From Penium margaritaceum (taxonomy: Eukaryota > Streptophyta > Zygnematophyceae > Desmidiales > Peniaceae): a DNA stretch of 24,090 nucleotides. Location of the stretch: contig SZWC01000583.1 of assembly GCA_023375785.1 (NCBI GenBank), positions 214,983 to 239,072 of the forward strand, in the 5' to 3' direction. The position numbers were made by a program, and so were the translations under genes. The notes beneath the pieces are model-generated. The model was not told the DNA's origin, ran no database searches, and was given only the letters and a program-made list of their open reading frames with translations. This document shows positions 1-10,048 of this stretch, one piece after another. The number at the start of each line of letters is the position of its first letter. The first letter of the stretch is position 1.

Positions 1-420
1 GGGGGGGGGGGTGGGTGGAACATCCAAAAGGATGGGTGGGGACAACATCACGTTTTTTTCGACCACGACATATTGCAGCCTTCGTATCCGACCTGCCTCG
101 CCCAACCCCTCTGGATGTTTCGTCCGGACCATCACCGTCAGTGGTGCTAGTCGTGTGCGGTGGCAGGCATTCGACGAAACCAGCCAGACCCTGCAGAAAG
201 CCACAGATCCTCTCGGGCTAGTCCACATTCGCTGGTCGAGAATGTGGTCGTCAGCACGCGGTGGACGAATCACTGCCATCACCTCCCACACACAAAAGCC
301 TCCAAAGGAAAAAGAGAGGGACTGAAAGGGGACTGGCTTCCATAGCCCACCCTCTCCCCCCGCCCCGCGCCCTTCCCCTACTACCCCCTCCGCCCTTTCC
401 CACCTCCCCTCTTCCGCCCA

Positions 421-452
<32 letters not shown>

Positions 453-1206
453 ATCCTGCTCCAACTCACCTCCCCTTCCCCCGCGCCTCCCAGACCTCTC
501 TCTCTACCCATTTCCCCCTCCCGTCCAGTCCGATCGTCCCCGACAAGGGAGTATCAGCACTTCCTATGCGATCGCATCACCACATGCTCACACAACCGTC
601 CGCTTTTGCACGTCTCAGCCTTCCCATCCCCACTTCGCAAAACGCATTGCAAAAGAGATTCGAACTCTTTCGCAAACGCAAAAACGCACCAGCAGAGGCA
701 GCCGCTTGCGAAGCCGGCGGTGCGCGGCGGACGCGTTGCAATGCAGCGCCAACTGCGGCGGCTGCGACGGGGGAACCAGCGGCGGGACCAGCTGGCCAAT
801 CAGATCGCCCTGGACGAAATGTGAGATCGCCCCTTGCATCATGCAGGTGTGCCTCATGCCGCTGAAAGCACACGTCATGCCACGTAAGCCCACGCCATGG
901 CAGTAGCCGAGACAGCACTCGCGTCAACTCCTCCGCGCGAGGGACTGCGGAGCGGTGGCAGGGAGAGGAGGAGACGGGGCAACGTGAGGACGGACGCAAG
1001 GTGCAGAGATGATGGTGGTTGGGCCGAAAGGGTGGCGTCGAACCCCAGGCTGGGGTCGCAAACCGTAAAATCCTATCGGTGGATTCACGACTATTTCGTG
1101 AACCCTCAAGAAGTGAGACAATGATCTGGCGTCAGCATCACGATTGGCACCGCGTTCTGTCGACAGCAGTTTCGTACTTCTCTGGTTCCGACGAAGGTGA
1201 AACAAA
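1..1206. other. Left flank without recognisable genes; GC-rich and low-complexity
   Basis: The window opens with eleven G. From about 350 to 530 the plus strand is almost pure pyrimidine and contains 31 consecutive C at 422-452. From 540 to 1200 the DNA is GC-rich and CpG-rich. Several frames stay open for 60-190 codons, but their translations are Pro-, Arg- or Gly-rich low-complexity products that overlap each other on both strands, with no family motif. I see no RNA gene and no mobile-element ends here. Confidence 0.6.
422..452. repeat. Poly-C homopolymer, 31 bases
   Basis: Thirty-one uninterrupted C on the plus strand lie inside a wider C/T-rich tract (about 350-530). Such a tract can form i-motif or G-quadruplex structures and is a common site of length error in sequencing, so the exact count should not be trusted. 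Confidence 0.9.
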
Positions 1207-1675
1207 GGGTGGTCTCACACCGTAGCAACTCAACCCCCCCCACCCTGCCACGTCAGGGGGGCGACGCGAGATCAACTCGAGCTCAAGTCGTCGCTGACCG
1301 CAAAGAGGCCCGCGAACTTTTGGCGAGGCGACCCGGAGTTGCTAGGCGTTGCTACAGCCTTGAAGCTGTAGAAACTCGGCAGCAACTCCCGAGTCGCTTC
1401 TCCCTGCTTCCGTCGTCGTTCACGTGGCGAGGTGACTAGACGGACTTTCGTGCATGTCGGACTCACGAAAACTGAGGAAAAGGTGTTGTCGCGCACAGAA
1501 ACGCCGACTGTCGCCAGCTCTCGCTTGGTGCAGTTGCTAGGACGTCTGGTGTGAGAGCACTTAGCTAGCAATACCTTCACTGTCCACCACGTGGAAGTTG
1601 TAGACATGGCGAACAACAAGTTTGTAGCAACTTCGCCACGTGGCGAAGTTGCTACGAACCGGTGTGAGACCACCC
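1207..1675. mobile_element. Foldback / MITE-like element with terminal inverted repeats
   Basis: A perfect 16 bp terminal inverted repeat, GGGTGGTCTCACACCG, sits at 1207-1222 and in reverse complement at 1660-1675. The interior is made of nested hairpins. There is a perfect 32 bp palindrome at 1624-1655, a 7 bp stem with a 6-nt loop at 1352-1371, and a longer imperfect stem pairing about 1326-1343 with 1382-1401. The nonamer-like motif AGTTGCTA/TAGCAACT recurs at least five times. There is no long coding frame. Length (469 bp), ends and lack of coding capacity fit a non-autonomous DNA transposon of the MITE or foldback type. Both outer ends are flanked by AAA, which could be a 3 bp target duplication but may be chance. 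The superfamily is not identifiable. Confidence 0.65.
1624..1655. repeat. Perfect 32 bp palindrome
   Basis: Sixteen bases, GTAGCAACTTCGCCAC, are followed immediately by their exact reverse complement with no spacer. The centre is CCACGTGG, containing an E-box/G-box-type CACGTG core. The outer part repeats the TAGCAACT motif found near the left terminus of the surrounding foldback element, so this is most likely its right subterminal hairpin. Confidence 0.85.
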
Positions 1676-2933
1676 AAACTATGGCCCAGAACCGACGCAT
1701 TGGTTGCGGAGTCTCCCGTGAGCACTCCCAACCATTCCCAAGGCTGCGCCCCAGAATCGCTGAACTTCAATGTTCATCCATGTTCCCGCTCGGTTCTGAG
1801 CGGGAATATCCGACGTGGCTTCATTGCGAGAGCTATGCGAGCAGTTCGTACTTATGACGGGCGTCGTGATTTTTTTTTTACATTCGCGGTCTGCAATCAA
1901 TAGTTGAAGAATGTTTACGCGTTTCATCATCCTTCATGCTTCATTTGAGACTTTCGAGCCAGCCAATAAGGTGGAAGTTGTGCAAGAATCGATGAATGAA
2001 TCCACGGAAAGGCGAGTGCAACTCGTACTCACTAGGTGACTTCAGGGATAGTCCAAAACGGGTTATGATTGGATGAAAGCAGGTCCGCGTATCGATTGGC
2101 AACTCTGTCGCCATGTCGTGGAGGTGACGTGTGGCTCGCCTCGCCATTCCGGAGTCGGAATCGATGAAGGTTGGAAGGTCAACGATCCGAAACCAGTCAA
2201 CAGCGCAAAAGGGCATCGAATTGCGCGAAATCAGTCGTCAGCCGATTCATCGCTCGTAGCGGGTACATCAACTACTAAAGTTCATGTAGCCGCTAAAAGA
2301 TGGGGAAATCGATGAATGAAAGTTCAGCGATATCGGGGCCCGGCCCAAGACCGACAAAAGAAGTGGCGAAAACAAACAAACAATCAAATGCCACCCTACA
2401 ATCCTTATGGAATAATCACCCTTTTACCTGGTCCGTGAGGGGGTTGGTGACAGCCTACCCAGCAAACAAATCATATTAACGCCCTACCCATAAACTTAAA
2501 AAATAGTTTTTCCCTGCCCAGTCTGTTCACCATGCTCAATCAGCGGCATGTGCAGCTGATCGAGCGAAGCGAGGTGGGGCATCTCCACCCCCATTAAGCG
2601 ATGACCCATTTGTTTTTCTTTCCGACATGCAAAACCCCTGGTTTGATTTAAGGTTTCCTCTGATTTACGCGGGCGGAGCTCACGCAAAAACTAAAAGTCC
2701 TACATAAAATCAGTGGGGTTTACGTGTCGGGAAAAAAACAAACAAACATGTCATCCCTCAATGATTTGTTTTGCTCAATTTCGATCGAGCAACATCCGTT
2801 TTCGACATTGAGCGGTAAGGCTCTTTTTTCCTCACACGCAAACCCTTCTAGTTTCAACATTCAAACTAATAAGGGAAACCAATGCATGAACTACTTGACG
2901 AAAACCTCGCATGAGTCTTCAGCGCATCTCCAC
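1676..2933. other. Intergenic DNA, no recognisable feature
   Basis: This is AT-richer sequence with a nine- to ten-base T run near 1870 and AACAAACA-type low-complexity patches near 2370 and 2735. Open frames are short (under 95 codons), overlap in opposite directions and resemble no family I know. No LTR, terminal inverted repeat or RNA gene is visible. Confidence 0.5.
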
Positions 2934-3523
2934 TAAGAACAACACTACGATTCGAATCCAAATTGTTGAATGGCATTTGGTGGATGTATGAGGTCGCAAG
3001 GGTTGGGTATGTGTAACCATGGATGCGCGACTTCAAAAAATGTAAGAGTCCCGAGGAGTTACGACCATAAGTCCTATTGGGTGAGTCTAGCTAGTTGAGG
3101 TCACCCGTTGGCCTGTGAGCAAATCTCGCCTACGCTCACCAAACCCTCTATGCGGATTTCTTCGCACGACCCCTAACCCGGCCCTAGGCCGATTTTGAGT
3201 TTGGACGTGCCCTAGGCTTGTTTGCAATACCGAACTTACACATTAGAGACTAGTCTAGGTCCAATTACTCAAGCATTGGCATGTGATTAGGCAAGTAAGG
3301 GACTAAACTAGGTCATCAGAGAGTAAGCTAGGATGGCCTAGTGGAGCTTACGTAATGTTGTCAGGAGGGAGACAAGCACAAGAGAGATAGTGTGGAAGCG
3401 TGTGGCGCTCGCTTGCCGATAGCGCATGTGCTCACTGTGCGTCCCCTCCACTCTCTGAGTGAGCATGCTTTACACGCTCATGGTCAGAACAATGTCATAG
3501 ATCTATATAGAGAAGAATCAACA
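2934..3523 (-). repeat. 3' LTR of element C
   Basis: This is a direct repeat of 8477-9043. On the minus strand it begins TGTTGATTCT immediately after the polypurine tract and ends GTTCTTA. Shared blocks include CCCTAGGCCGATT, CTCAAGCATTGGCA and TGTCAGGAGGGAGAC. Its terminal part is also alignable to the LTR of element A. A stem-forming pair GGGTGA (3079-3084) and TCACCC (3101-3106) is conserved with A. Confidence 0.85.
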
Positions 3524-3534
3524 CGCCCCTTTGG
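3524..3534 (-). other. Polypurine tract of element C
   Basis: On the minus strand the sequence CCAAAGGGGCG abuts the TGTTGATTCT start of the 3' LTR. It occupies the place and composition expected of the plus-strand primer for reverse transcription and matches the corresponding tract of element A (CCAAGGGGGCG). Confidence 0.75.
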
Positions 3535-6500
3535 CCATGAGTGCACATGTTCGGCAGCCAAGATGATGCAGTTGGAGCTGAAGTGGAAGAGAGGAGACTG
3601 ATTTGGTAAGAATATTTGCCATCCCAGCGTCACCACTGATGGGAAATACCTGCATGACACTAGCTTCAACTGCCTCTGGGACAAAATGGTGTTCAACGAT
3701 GATGTGCTTTGTGCATGGATGCAACACACCATCATTCGCTGCCATGCAACGTACGATAGAGTTGTCGCTATGAAAGGGCACAACATGGGCGTTCATACCC
3801 AACTGTTCAAGTAGGCGTGGCAACCAACTCTCCTCACATACTGCTTCACCCAGACCCATGTATTCTACGTGAGCCACACTACGTGTCACACACGACTGTT
3901 GTGCACTATGCCATGACACAACCGTGTCCCACACGCAAAACACATACCCACCACAACTACAGGCCCCAAAATCACGCGCATAGTCATTGTCACACTACCC
4001 ATCCAACAAGGGACTCGGTGTGGGAGCAAGAACCAGACCAAAGCCTGTTGTGTCTAGCACGTAGCACAACAAATTTAGCAATCCCTTCAGATACGTGTTG
4101 CATGGCTACTGGCCGAACTGAGCTAGCACGTTGACTGCACAAGATGTGTCCAGGCATGCGGTGGATGCAAGATAAGGTAGACTGGCAGAGATCTGTCGAT
4201 ACAAGGTAGGGTCACAGTCGGGCCCGTAGTTTGTGGTACGTGTATCCAAAGGATGGGCATACACATCAGGGCTCATTGGTGAGCGTTGCCATGTGAGATG
4301 CTACACAAGATGTTGGAAGTGTAGTTAGGTGTACCAGAAACCGTCCTTGATGCAATGTGAGAGTGCGTGCAGCCTTGCCTCTGGTGATGGTCATTCCCAA
4401 GAACATTCTTGCTTCACCCAAGTCTGTCATGCTATAGTGCTAAGTGAGTAGTTCCTTCATGCGTGTGATGAGTGGGAAAGATGGAGGCAAGATGAGAAGA
4501 TCATCAACATAGACCAACAATACGACTGGTACACCTTTGTCCCAATGTATGAAGCAACATGGGTCATACACGATGTGAGTGAAACCACCAGTCTCTAAGA
4601 TGTTGCTGATCTTTTTGTTCCAGTACCGAGATGCCTGCTTTTTTCCATAGAGAGCTTTAAGTAGAAACCACACATGTTTGGTACCATCCTTAAAACCTTC
4701 CGGTTTTTTCACATAAAGCTCCTCTTCCATAGGATGGTTAAGAAACACATATTTCACATCCATTTGATGGATGTCCTAATCTTTATGTACAGCCACAACA
4801 AACAATACACGATTGGTGCCATACTTATGGGCTGGAGCATACGTGTCAGTGAAGTCTTGGCCTGGTATCTAATGGAACCCCTTTTCTACCAATCTAGCTT
4901 TGTATTCTTCAATCATGTTTGCCACATTTCTCTTCAGCTTGAACACCCACTTCACAGCAATGGCCTTTTGACCAAGTCGTAGAGGAACAAATTCAAACAC
5001 ATTGTGTTTAAGGAGGGCATTCATTTAAGCAACATGACCTTTTCCCACTCTGCTTCATCGGTGTGCCCTCTTGCCTCATTTAGGGCCAGGGGTTCTACAA
5101 CATCATGGTTGGTACTTCCATTCATGTGGTAGAACTTTGTGTACTTGACGTGGATAACATCCCGCAAGGCTTGCCGCTCGGCCCTCGTACTGGCGGTGCA
5201 GGCTTTTTGTGCTTGTAGGTGGAATTTGATCCTTCAATCCAGGAGGTGATTGGGGTGCACTTGATTCAGTGCTACCCAGATCTGATGGTGTGAGGAGATC
5301 CTTTGGCATGGGATTGCCCCCCCCCCTTTTCCTGCTATATAGTATGTGATGGGACTGATGCTTCACGTGGGATAAAAATGGGCACGCTCACATAGTGAGG
5401 GTAGTGCTTGGGCAGTTTCAGTTTAGGCACATGTCTCAACATGCAAAACTATTTATAGGGCACATGCTCCAAGAAGGAAGCATCCCGATTTTCAAGGCAT
5501 GACTTGTGGGGTCCTAAAGCTGTCCAGGAGAACTGAGTTTTTGTTCTCTTAGTGGCCTAGGAAACCAGACACAAGCCATGATATCCCACACTCTGGCAGG
5601 TCAAAGATCCGCCTTTTCCTTCGACCACCGTTCCTAAGGAGTGAAAGCCATGTGTACTGGACCTTGTGGAATCCGGTTCCACGCTCTGGTTGCATACTTG
5701 ATCGCTTCTTCCCAAAACCCAAAACCCAAATAGACCCAACTCGGTGAGCAGAGTGCGTAGTGCATCACTTAATGTCCTACGCCATCTCTTTGCCACTCCA
5801 TTCTGCTGTGGAGTGTACGGTGAAGTGGTCTAATGTTCTATCTCTTTTGCCTTCAAGACTGTCGTTAGGGAACCCATGAATTTGCCACCTCTGTCAGTAC
5901 GCAACTTCACCAGCTTGCATTTTGTCTGATGCTCTACAAGGGGAATCTATCCAGTGATACCCTATTGGATTTCTGCTTTGGACTTGAGCAGAAAAGCCCA
6001 GCAAAAACAAGTATAGCCACCTGTCAGTGTGAGAATGTATTGCGAACCGTATTGGATAGAGGACATGGACAGTGGTCTTGTGAGGTCAGCATAAACCAGT
6101 TCAAGTGGAGTTGTAATGTCCCTTTGTGACTTTTGAAATGTCTGGCTGTGAGCCTTGCCCTCATGGTACTCGAGGCACGAGTTTGTTTTGAGACCATGAG
6201 GATATTCTTCTGGACGAAGACCACGTGCAGATGAGTGTTTCAACATGGTAGTGATCAGATTAGTGTGAATATGAGCGAGACAAAAAAGCAGGAGTTTTGT
6301 GTGATGTGCATCAGTTTTTTTCTTGATGTGTGCTTGTGGGCGGTGTGAGTTTGTGGGAGCAAGGGGACAGGGTCAGGCGATAGAGCATTTCGGCATGCAA
6401 CAGCCCATCGACGAGCAACACACGAGTAGCATAAAAAAGCATGCATCGTTGCTTTTGTGTCACTATGGACATGTTAGCATGGTGGTCAAGCTACCCTTGT

Positions 6501-6800
6501 GACAACAAGTTCACTTTCAACTTGGGTACATACAACACGCCGGTCAGCCAGATCACCCCACCCTCAGCCTACAGTCCCCCACACCCTCCACTGCCAACAC
6601 TTTCCTAAAGCTAGATATCACTCCCTCAACATCATCCATGGTATACATGGATACAGACAACGACCTGTGTGGAGACATGTGATGAGAGGAAGTAGTATCA
6701 AATAACCATTCATGCATGGGCAGAGTGTGTGATGTAGTGACATGCGTGTGACCAAGCCGTTGACCTCAACCCTGGCGGTGGACTGGGAAGGCTGCAACTC
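3525..6800 (-). pseudogene. pol: Element C pol pseudogene (protease-integrase-RT-RNase H)
   Basis: Fragments in shifting minus-strand frames follow the copia order. Near 6665-6720 a protease remnant reads EWLFDTTSSHHM, with the DTT/S active-site region. Integrase remnants lie at 5962-6246 (the zinc-binding His/Cys region with CLEYHEGKAH, and a YADLT catalytic-Asp region) and at 5557-5800 (AKRWRRTL, matching AERWHRTL in A, so the catalytic Glu position reads Lys). Reverse transcriptase is best preserved at 4440-4763, with the catalytic motif YVDD at 4500-4511. RNase H lies at 3525-3943, with HSDNS and the C-terminal LTKS region. Several domains are separated by frameshifts and stops, so no functional polyprotein can be made. 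In an intact copy this polyprotein would carry out reverse transcription and integration in cytoplasmic particles and the nucleus. Confidence 0.9.
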
Positions 6801-6879
6801 CATGGGTTTCGTCCAGCCAATGAGTAGTGCTGCATACGACTGTTGTACGTCTCCCATCTCTGTGTACATGCGCTGTGCC

Positions 6880-8068
6880 CACGTGGATGCAAGTACAGGG
6901 TGCTAGAGTTGGACAGCCCATAGTACGGGTCTTGATGCACCAGCAATCATCCTTGGTCCATCTTGTGCATTGCCTATGGCTGTAGTGTGGGCGGCCTAAA
7001 GGTGGCCGGCCAAACGGTGTAGGTGAATGTGACCCCATAGTACTCTGAGTCGACCAGGCTGGTGGGTGGAGCTGCTGACCCAAGTGCGGGCGAGAGATTT
7101 GTGGGAAGGGCTGCTGCTGGGCCGACGGGGTCATGATGCAATGAAGCTCTGGGCATGCTGTCCAGAAGTGGCTCACCTGATCATAGTAGTTTCTTGTGCG
7201 TCCTCGTGCACCCCGACCCTGACCTCGCCCTCTCCCAGACTGTACTCCTCTGCTCCCTCCAACTTGACCGCTCACATTTCCAAAGCCTGTGCATGTATCG
7301 GACACTGCCTGATGCACGAAGGCATTGGGTGTAGGGGTGTCAGCTTTGTGTGCTTACCCCCGTAGGATGTCTTCAAGGTGACAAAATGTTTTAAAAACAT
7401 TCGCTAGACCCGTGCTCTTCATGTTAGTGACACGAAGTCTACGCAGCAATGTCCACCAAAAATCCCTGTAGGGTTCTCCCACGCGAAGGAGAACCAGATC
7501 CAGCAACTTCAATATGGAACGAGGAGCTCCGAGAGCAAGGATGTGGCGGCGGATGTCCATCGTTGCATCCCAATACTCTACAATAAGTGCCCGAGGCTTC
7601 AGATACAGCCACCGCAGCCTGTCACAAAGTGCTCTTGCCAGTGCCATCTCGCGTTCCTCCTATCATGTAGCTAGGTGTTGCCATGCTTTATGTGGATGTG
7701 CTGCTCCGCTACATGGGTTAGTGGGATCCTTGCCTTTTCTGCAAAATCAGAGATGACAGATGAAGTAGGCTTGGTCGTTGGGCGAGGAGCACACCAAGAT
7801 ATTGAAGGCTCGAAGGATGACGAGCTCGTCCACGTCATCAGCTGTTGGCCAGAGGTAGAATTCCTTGAAGCCATACTTCGCCACCCACGCAAGGAAGATT
7901 TCCTTCCAAGCGAGAGTCTCGCATGCCGAGCGATGGAGGCGTTAGGTCCTTCTGCAACATAACCTTGGATAACTCCTCCCATATCACAGTTGTGGTAACA
8001 TGTTGGCTGGAGGGACGGCTGCCATTGGGGTTGCTGTTGCCTTGTGGCATAGATCCGACGTTGCTCAT
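6880..8068 (-). pseudogene. gag: Element C gag pseudogene
   Basis: The presumed start codon is the minus-strand ATG at 8066-8068 (protein start MSNVGS), chosen because element A has a matching start MSASGS at 14910. The first frame stays open to 7838 and includes WEELSKVM and DLTPPSLG, both shared with A. The capsid-like middle is recognisable at 7354-7647 (IVEYWDATMDIRRHIL) in another frame. The nucleocapsid zinc knuckle near 7150-7200 reads RNYYDQVSHFWTAC, so two of the C-C-H-C ligands are lost relative to A (CNYCGQHGHFWRAC). The protein would have formed the virus-like particle shell; this copy is dead. Confidence 0.85.
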
Positions 8069-8464
8069 GATGGTGGCATTATGGCTCTCTTCTCTCCTTT
8101 TTGTCTCCCCACCACCAACTCTAGAGTGTGGGGAGGGACAGTCTGCCTTCTTGCTATCTCTACTCCTCACTCCACTCTTGGATGGTCGGATGCCCTTCTG
8201 GTGCGTCACTTGGTTGTCTCGCTCATGGATGCCTCACGTCACTTGAGATCTTGGTGGGCACCACCTCCAAGGAGACCTAGGCTGCACTCCTCCCACTTCT
8301 CTCCGACATTAAGGAGGACTGTGAGCGGTGCGCAGTCTTCTTCGTTGACAACCACCTGCTACAGTAGCTCAGTAGCAAGTTGCCTCCTTCCAGTGCCTTT
8401 TTTGCGGCCGCCACTCAAAGTCACTAATCACACTTGCTTTTGACGCTCGTGTCCAACGTTCTGA
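8069..8464 (-). other. Untranslated leader of element C
   Basis: About 400 bp lie between the gag start and the primer-binding site on the minus strand. Short open frames on both strands have no family similarity. The tandem GC-rich units seen in the leader of element A are absent, so the leader differs between the two copies. Confidence 0.55.
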
Positions 8465-8476
8465 GCTTTGATACCA
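8465..8476 (-). other. Primer-binding site of element C (tRNA-iMet)
   Basis: The minus strand reads TGGTATCAAAGC directly next to the inner edge of the 5' LTR. It differs by one base from the plant copia consensus TGGTATCAGAGC, which is complementary to the 3' end of initiator methionine tRNA. Element A has the consensus form. Confidence 0.85.
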
Positions 8477-9043
8477 TGAGAGCAACACTATGTTTCGAAT
8501 GCAACTTGTTCCAAGGCATTTGGACATATGAGGTCATGAGGGTTGGGTCTGCAAAGACATGGATCCACGAGTTCGAACGAAGTACAAGTCCCTAGGAGTT
8601 ACAAGCAGGCATCCTTTTGGGTGAATGTTGCTAGTCGAGCTCATCCGTCGCTCACCAAACCCCTCCATGCGAATTCCTTCGCACGCCCCCTAATCTGGCC
8701 CTAGGCCGATTCTGAATTTGGACATGACCTAGGCTTGTCTGCAATACCCAAGTTACACATTTGGGACTAGTCTAGGTCTAGTTACTCAAGCATTGGCAAA
8801 TGACAAGGCAAGAATCTGGGACTAAACCTTGGTCATGTGAGAGTAAGCCAGTACGACCTAGTGGAGCTATGGCAATGCTGTCAGGAGGGAGACGAGCACA
8901 TGAGAGATGGTGTGGAAGTGTGTGGCTCTGGCATGCCGGCGGTACATGCGCTCACTATGCGTCACCTCCACTCTCTAAGTCAGTATGCCCTGGACAATTA
9001 TGGTCACAACAGTGTCGTAGATATGTACGAAGGAGAACTAAAA
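8477..9043 (-). repeat. 5' LTR of element C
   Basis: This is a direct repeat of 2934-3523 and ends GCTCTCA on the minus strand just before the primer site. The opposite end is eroded (TTTTAGTTCTCC instead of TGTTGATTCTTC). Element B begins immediately after it on the plus strand. Confidence 0.85.
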
Positions 9044-9316
9044 AGACCAGGCAACCTCTAGATGCCTTATGGAACAAGCTACCCCTCTAGAAGGTGTGGC
9101 CCCTTCCTGGACTTTACCCTAGCCTTCTAGAAACTTAGAGAGGAGGTCTAGAAGTTGACCTGGCTTCCTGTCATCTATTTCCCGCCTCCTTTGAGGCAAG
9201 GCAGAAACTCAACTTACGGAACTTGAATACACGCCCCTGCCTCTAGAGGTAGACACAATTAACCACTAAGCCACTTTGGAGTCACTGTTGCCATGGTGAG
9301 GAGCACAATTTCAACA
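9044..9316 (-). repeat. 3' LTR of element B (left edge approximate)
   Basis: On the minus strand it begins TGTTGAAATTGTGCTCCTCACC right after the polypurine tract. It aligns with 17655-17897 across the block CCCTAGCCTTCTAGAAACT, the block TTGAGGCAAGGCA, the tRNA-like segment and GGTGAGGAGCACAATT. Homology is clear from about 9107 to 9316; 9044-9106 is assigned only because it lies between element C and the clear part. Confidence 0.65.
9218..9273 (-). promoter_or_regulatory. Pol III promoter-like A and B boxes in the 3' LTR of B (tRNA/SINE-like)
   Basis: On the minus strand an A box, TGGCTTAGTGG (9263-9273), matches TRGCNNAGTGG exactly. It is followed 32 nt later by a B-box-like GTATTCAAGTTCC (9218-9230), which resembles GGTTCRANNCC. 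Spacing and order match the internal promoter of tRNA genes and tRNA-derived SINEs. The same arrangement, also with a 32 nt spacer, is in the other LTR copy. Transcription is not shown. Confidence 0.5.
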
Positions 9317-9331
9317 ATCTCCCCCTTGCGC
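9317..9331 (-). other. Polypurine tract of element B
   Basis: The minus strand reads GCGCAAGGGGGAGAT directly before TGTTGAAATT, the start of the 3' LTR. This is the classic copia arrangement of polypurine tract followed by a TG-starting LTR. Confidence 0.8.
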
Positions 9332-9378
9332 ATCCCCCACGGAAACTACCCATGTTCAGCCTGCAACTCAAGAGGCCT

Positions 9379-9480
9379 GGAAAATCCCTAGCTCCATGCA
9401 CGTAACATCATGTCTGTCCTTGAGTTGCGCCTTTGTCATGGAATCAGGAAGCATGTGATTTGTGCCACAGTGTACAAGCA
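9379..9480 (-). pseudogene. Element B RNase H C-terminal fragment
   Basis: The minus strand translates to a fragment containing LVHCGTNHMLPDSMTKAQ and ending MELGIF. It matches the usual end of copia RNase H, where a DQxADxxTKxL motif is followed by a short L/LG helix. It is the continuation of the RNase H frame on the far side of element A, which shows that A inserted inside this gene. No start codon is expected because it is an internal piece. Confidence 0.75.
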
Positions 9481-9485
9481 CCACA
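9481..9485. repeat. Target-site duplication CCACA, left copy
   Basis: The five bases CCACA immediately precede the outer end of the left LTR of element A and recur exactly at 16048-16052 after the right LTR. Five bp is the normal duplication size for copia integrases. Confidence 0.95.
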
Positions 9486-10048
9486 TAAGAGGAACTGTAC
9501 GAATCCAATGGGACCATTCTCAGCTCAAATGGTGATGCAATGAGTTAGATCCGTCCGGGTTTATGGAGGCGGCCATGAGCTCCGGCCTACACCTAGCACG
9601 TCGACAGGTAAGAGTCCTACGGGTGAGCCTCGCTATTCGAGCTCACCCATCGGCCGGCGAGCGGAGCTCGCCGGCACGCAACAAACAGCGAGGGCGAAAA
9701 GCCACTCGAGGCACACAATCCCACACTAGCCTAACTCTGAGTTTGAAACCTAACTAGGAAAGACAGAAATGCCACAAGGTTACAAATAGGACCGAAGTAT
9801 GCCAGATCACGGCAGCATCAAGATAAGGTGGGTTTGAACTAGGTTTGCCAAGGGACGGGATCTGCTGTGTAGAGTGGAGCAGAGGCACTGCTACGAGGAG
9901 GGAGGCGAGCACGTGTGGAGCGGGCAGAGGTGGTGCCAAGCCACGGATGATGCGTGCTTACTGTGTGTCGCCTCCACTCTCAGCGTCAGCAGGCCCTGCA
10001 CACTCATGGCCACAACAGAGGGCAAATGTATACAGGAGAGAATTAACA
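9486..10048 (-). repeat. 3' LTR of element A
   Basis: Direct repeat of 15485-16047 with equal length (563 bp) and nine mismatches. On the minus strand it runs from TGTTAATTCTC to GTTCCTCTTA, so the ends are TG...TA rather than the canonical TG...CA. It contains two strong hairpins at 9621-9648 and 9654-9674, also found in the other LTR. Confidence 0.95.

Larger units (their letters stand above)
2934..9043 (-). mobile_element. Element C: old full-length Ty1/copia LTR retrotransposon, decayed
   Basis: Two diverged direct repeats (2934-3523 and 8477-9043) bound an internal region that on the minus strand runs primer site, gag, protease, integrase, reverse transcriptase, RNase H, polypurine tract, which is the order diagnostic of Ty1/copia. 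Every protein region is recognisably homologous to element A further right but is broken by frameshifts and stops, so C is a dead older copy of the same family. The LTRs look roughly 75-80% identical by eye, against about 98% for A. No matching 5 bp target duplication is visible: the left flank is TCCAC and the right flank GACCA. Confidence 0.9.

Noticed and set aside
251..999. Overlapping open frames on both strands in the GC-rich left flank
   Set aside because: Translations are Pro/Arg/Gly/Ser-rich, caused by homopolymers and GC bias; no conserved motif and strong overlap on opposite strands.
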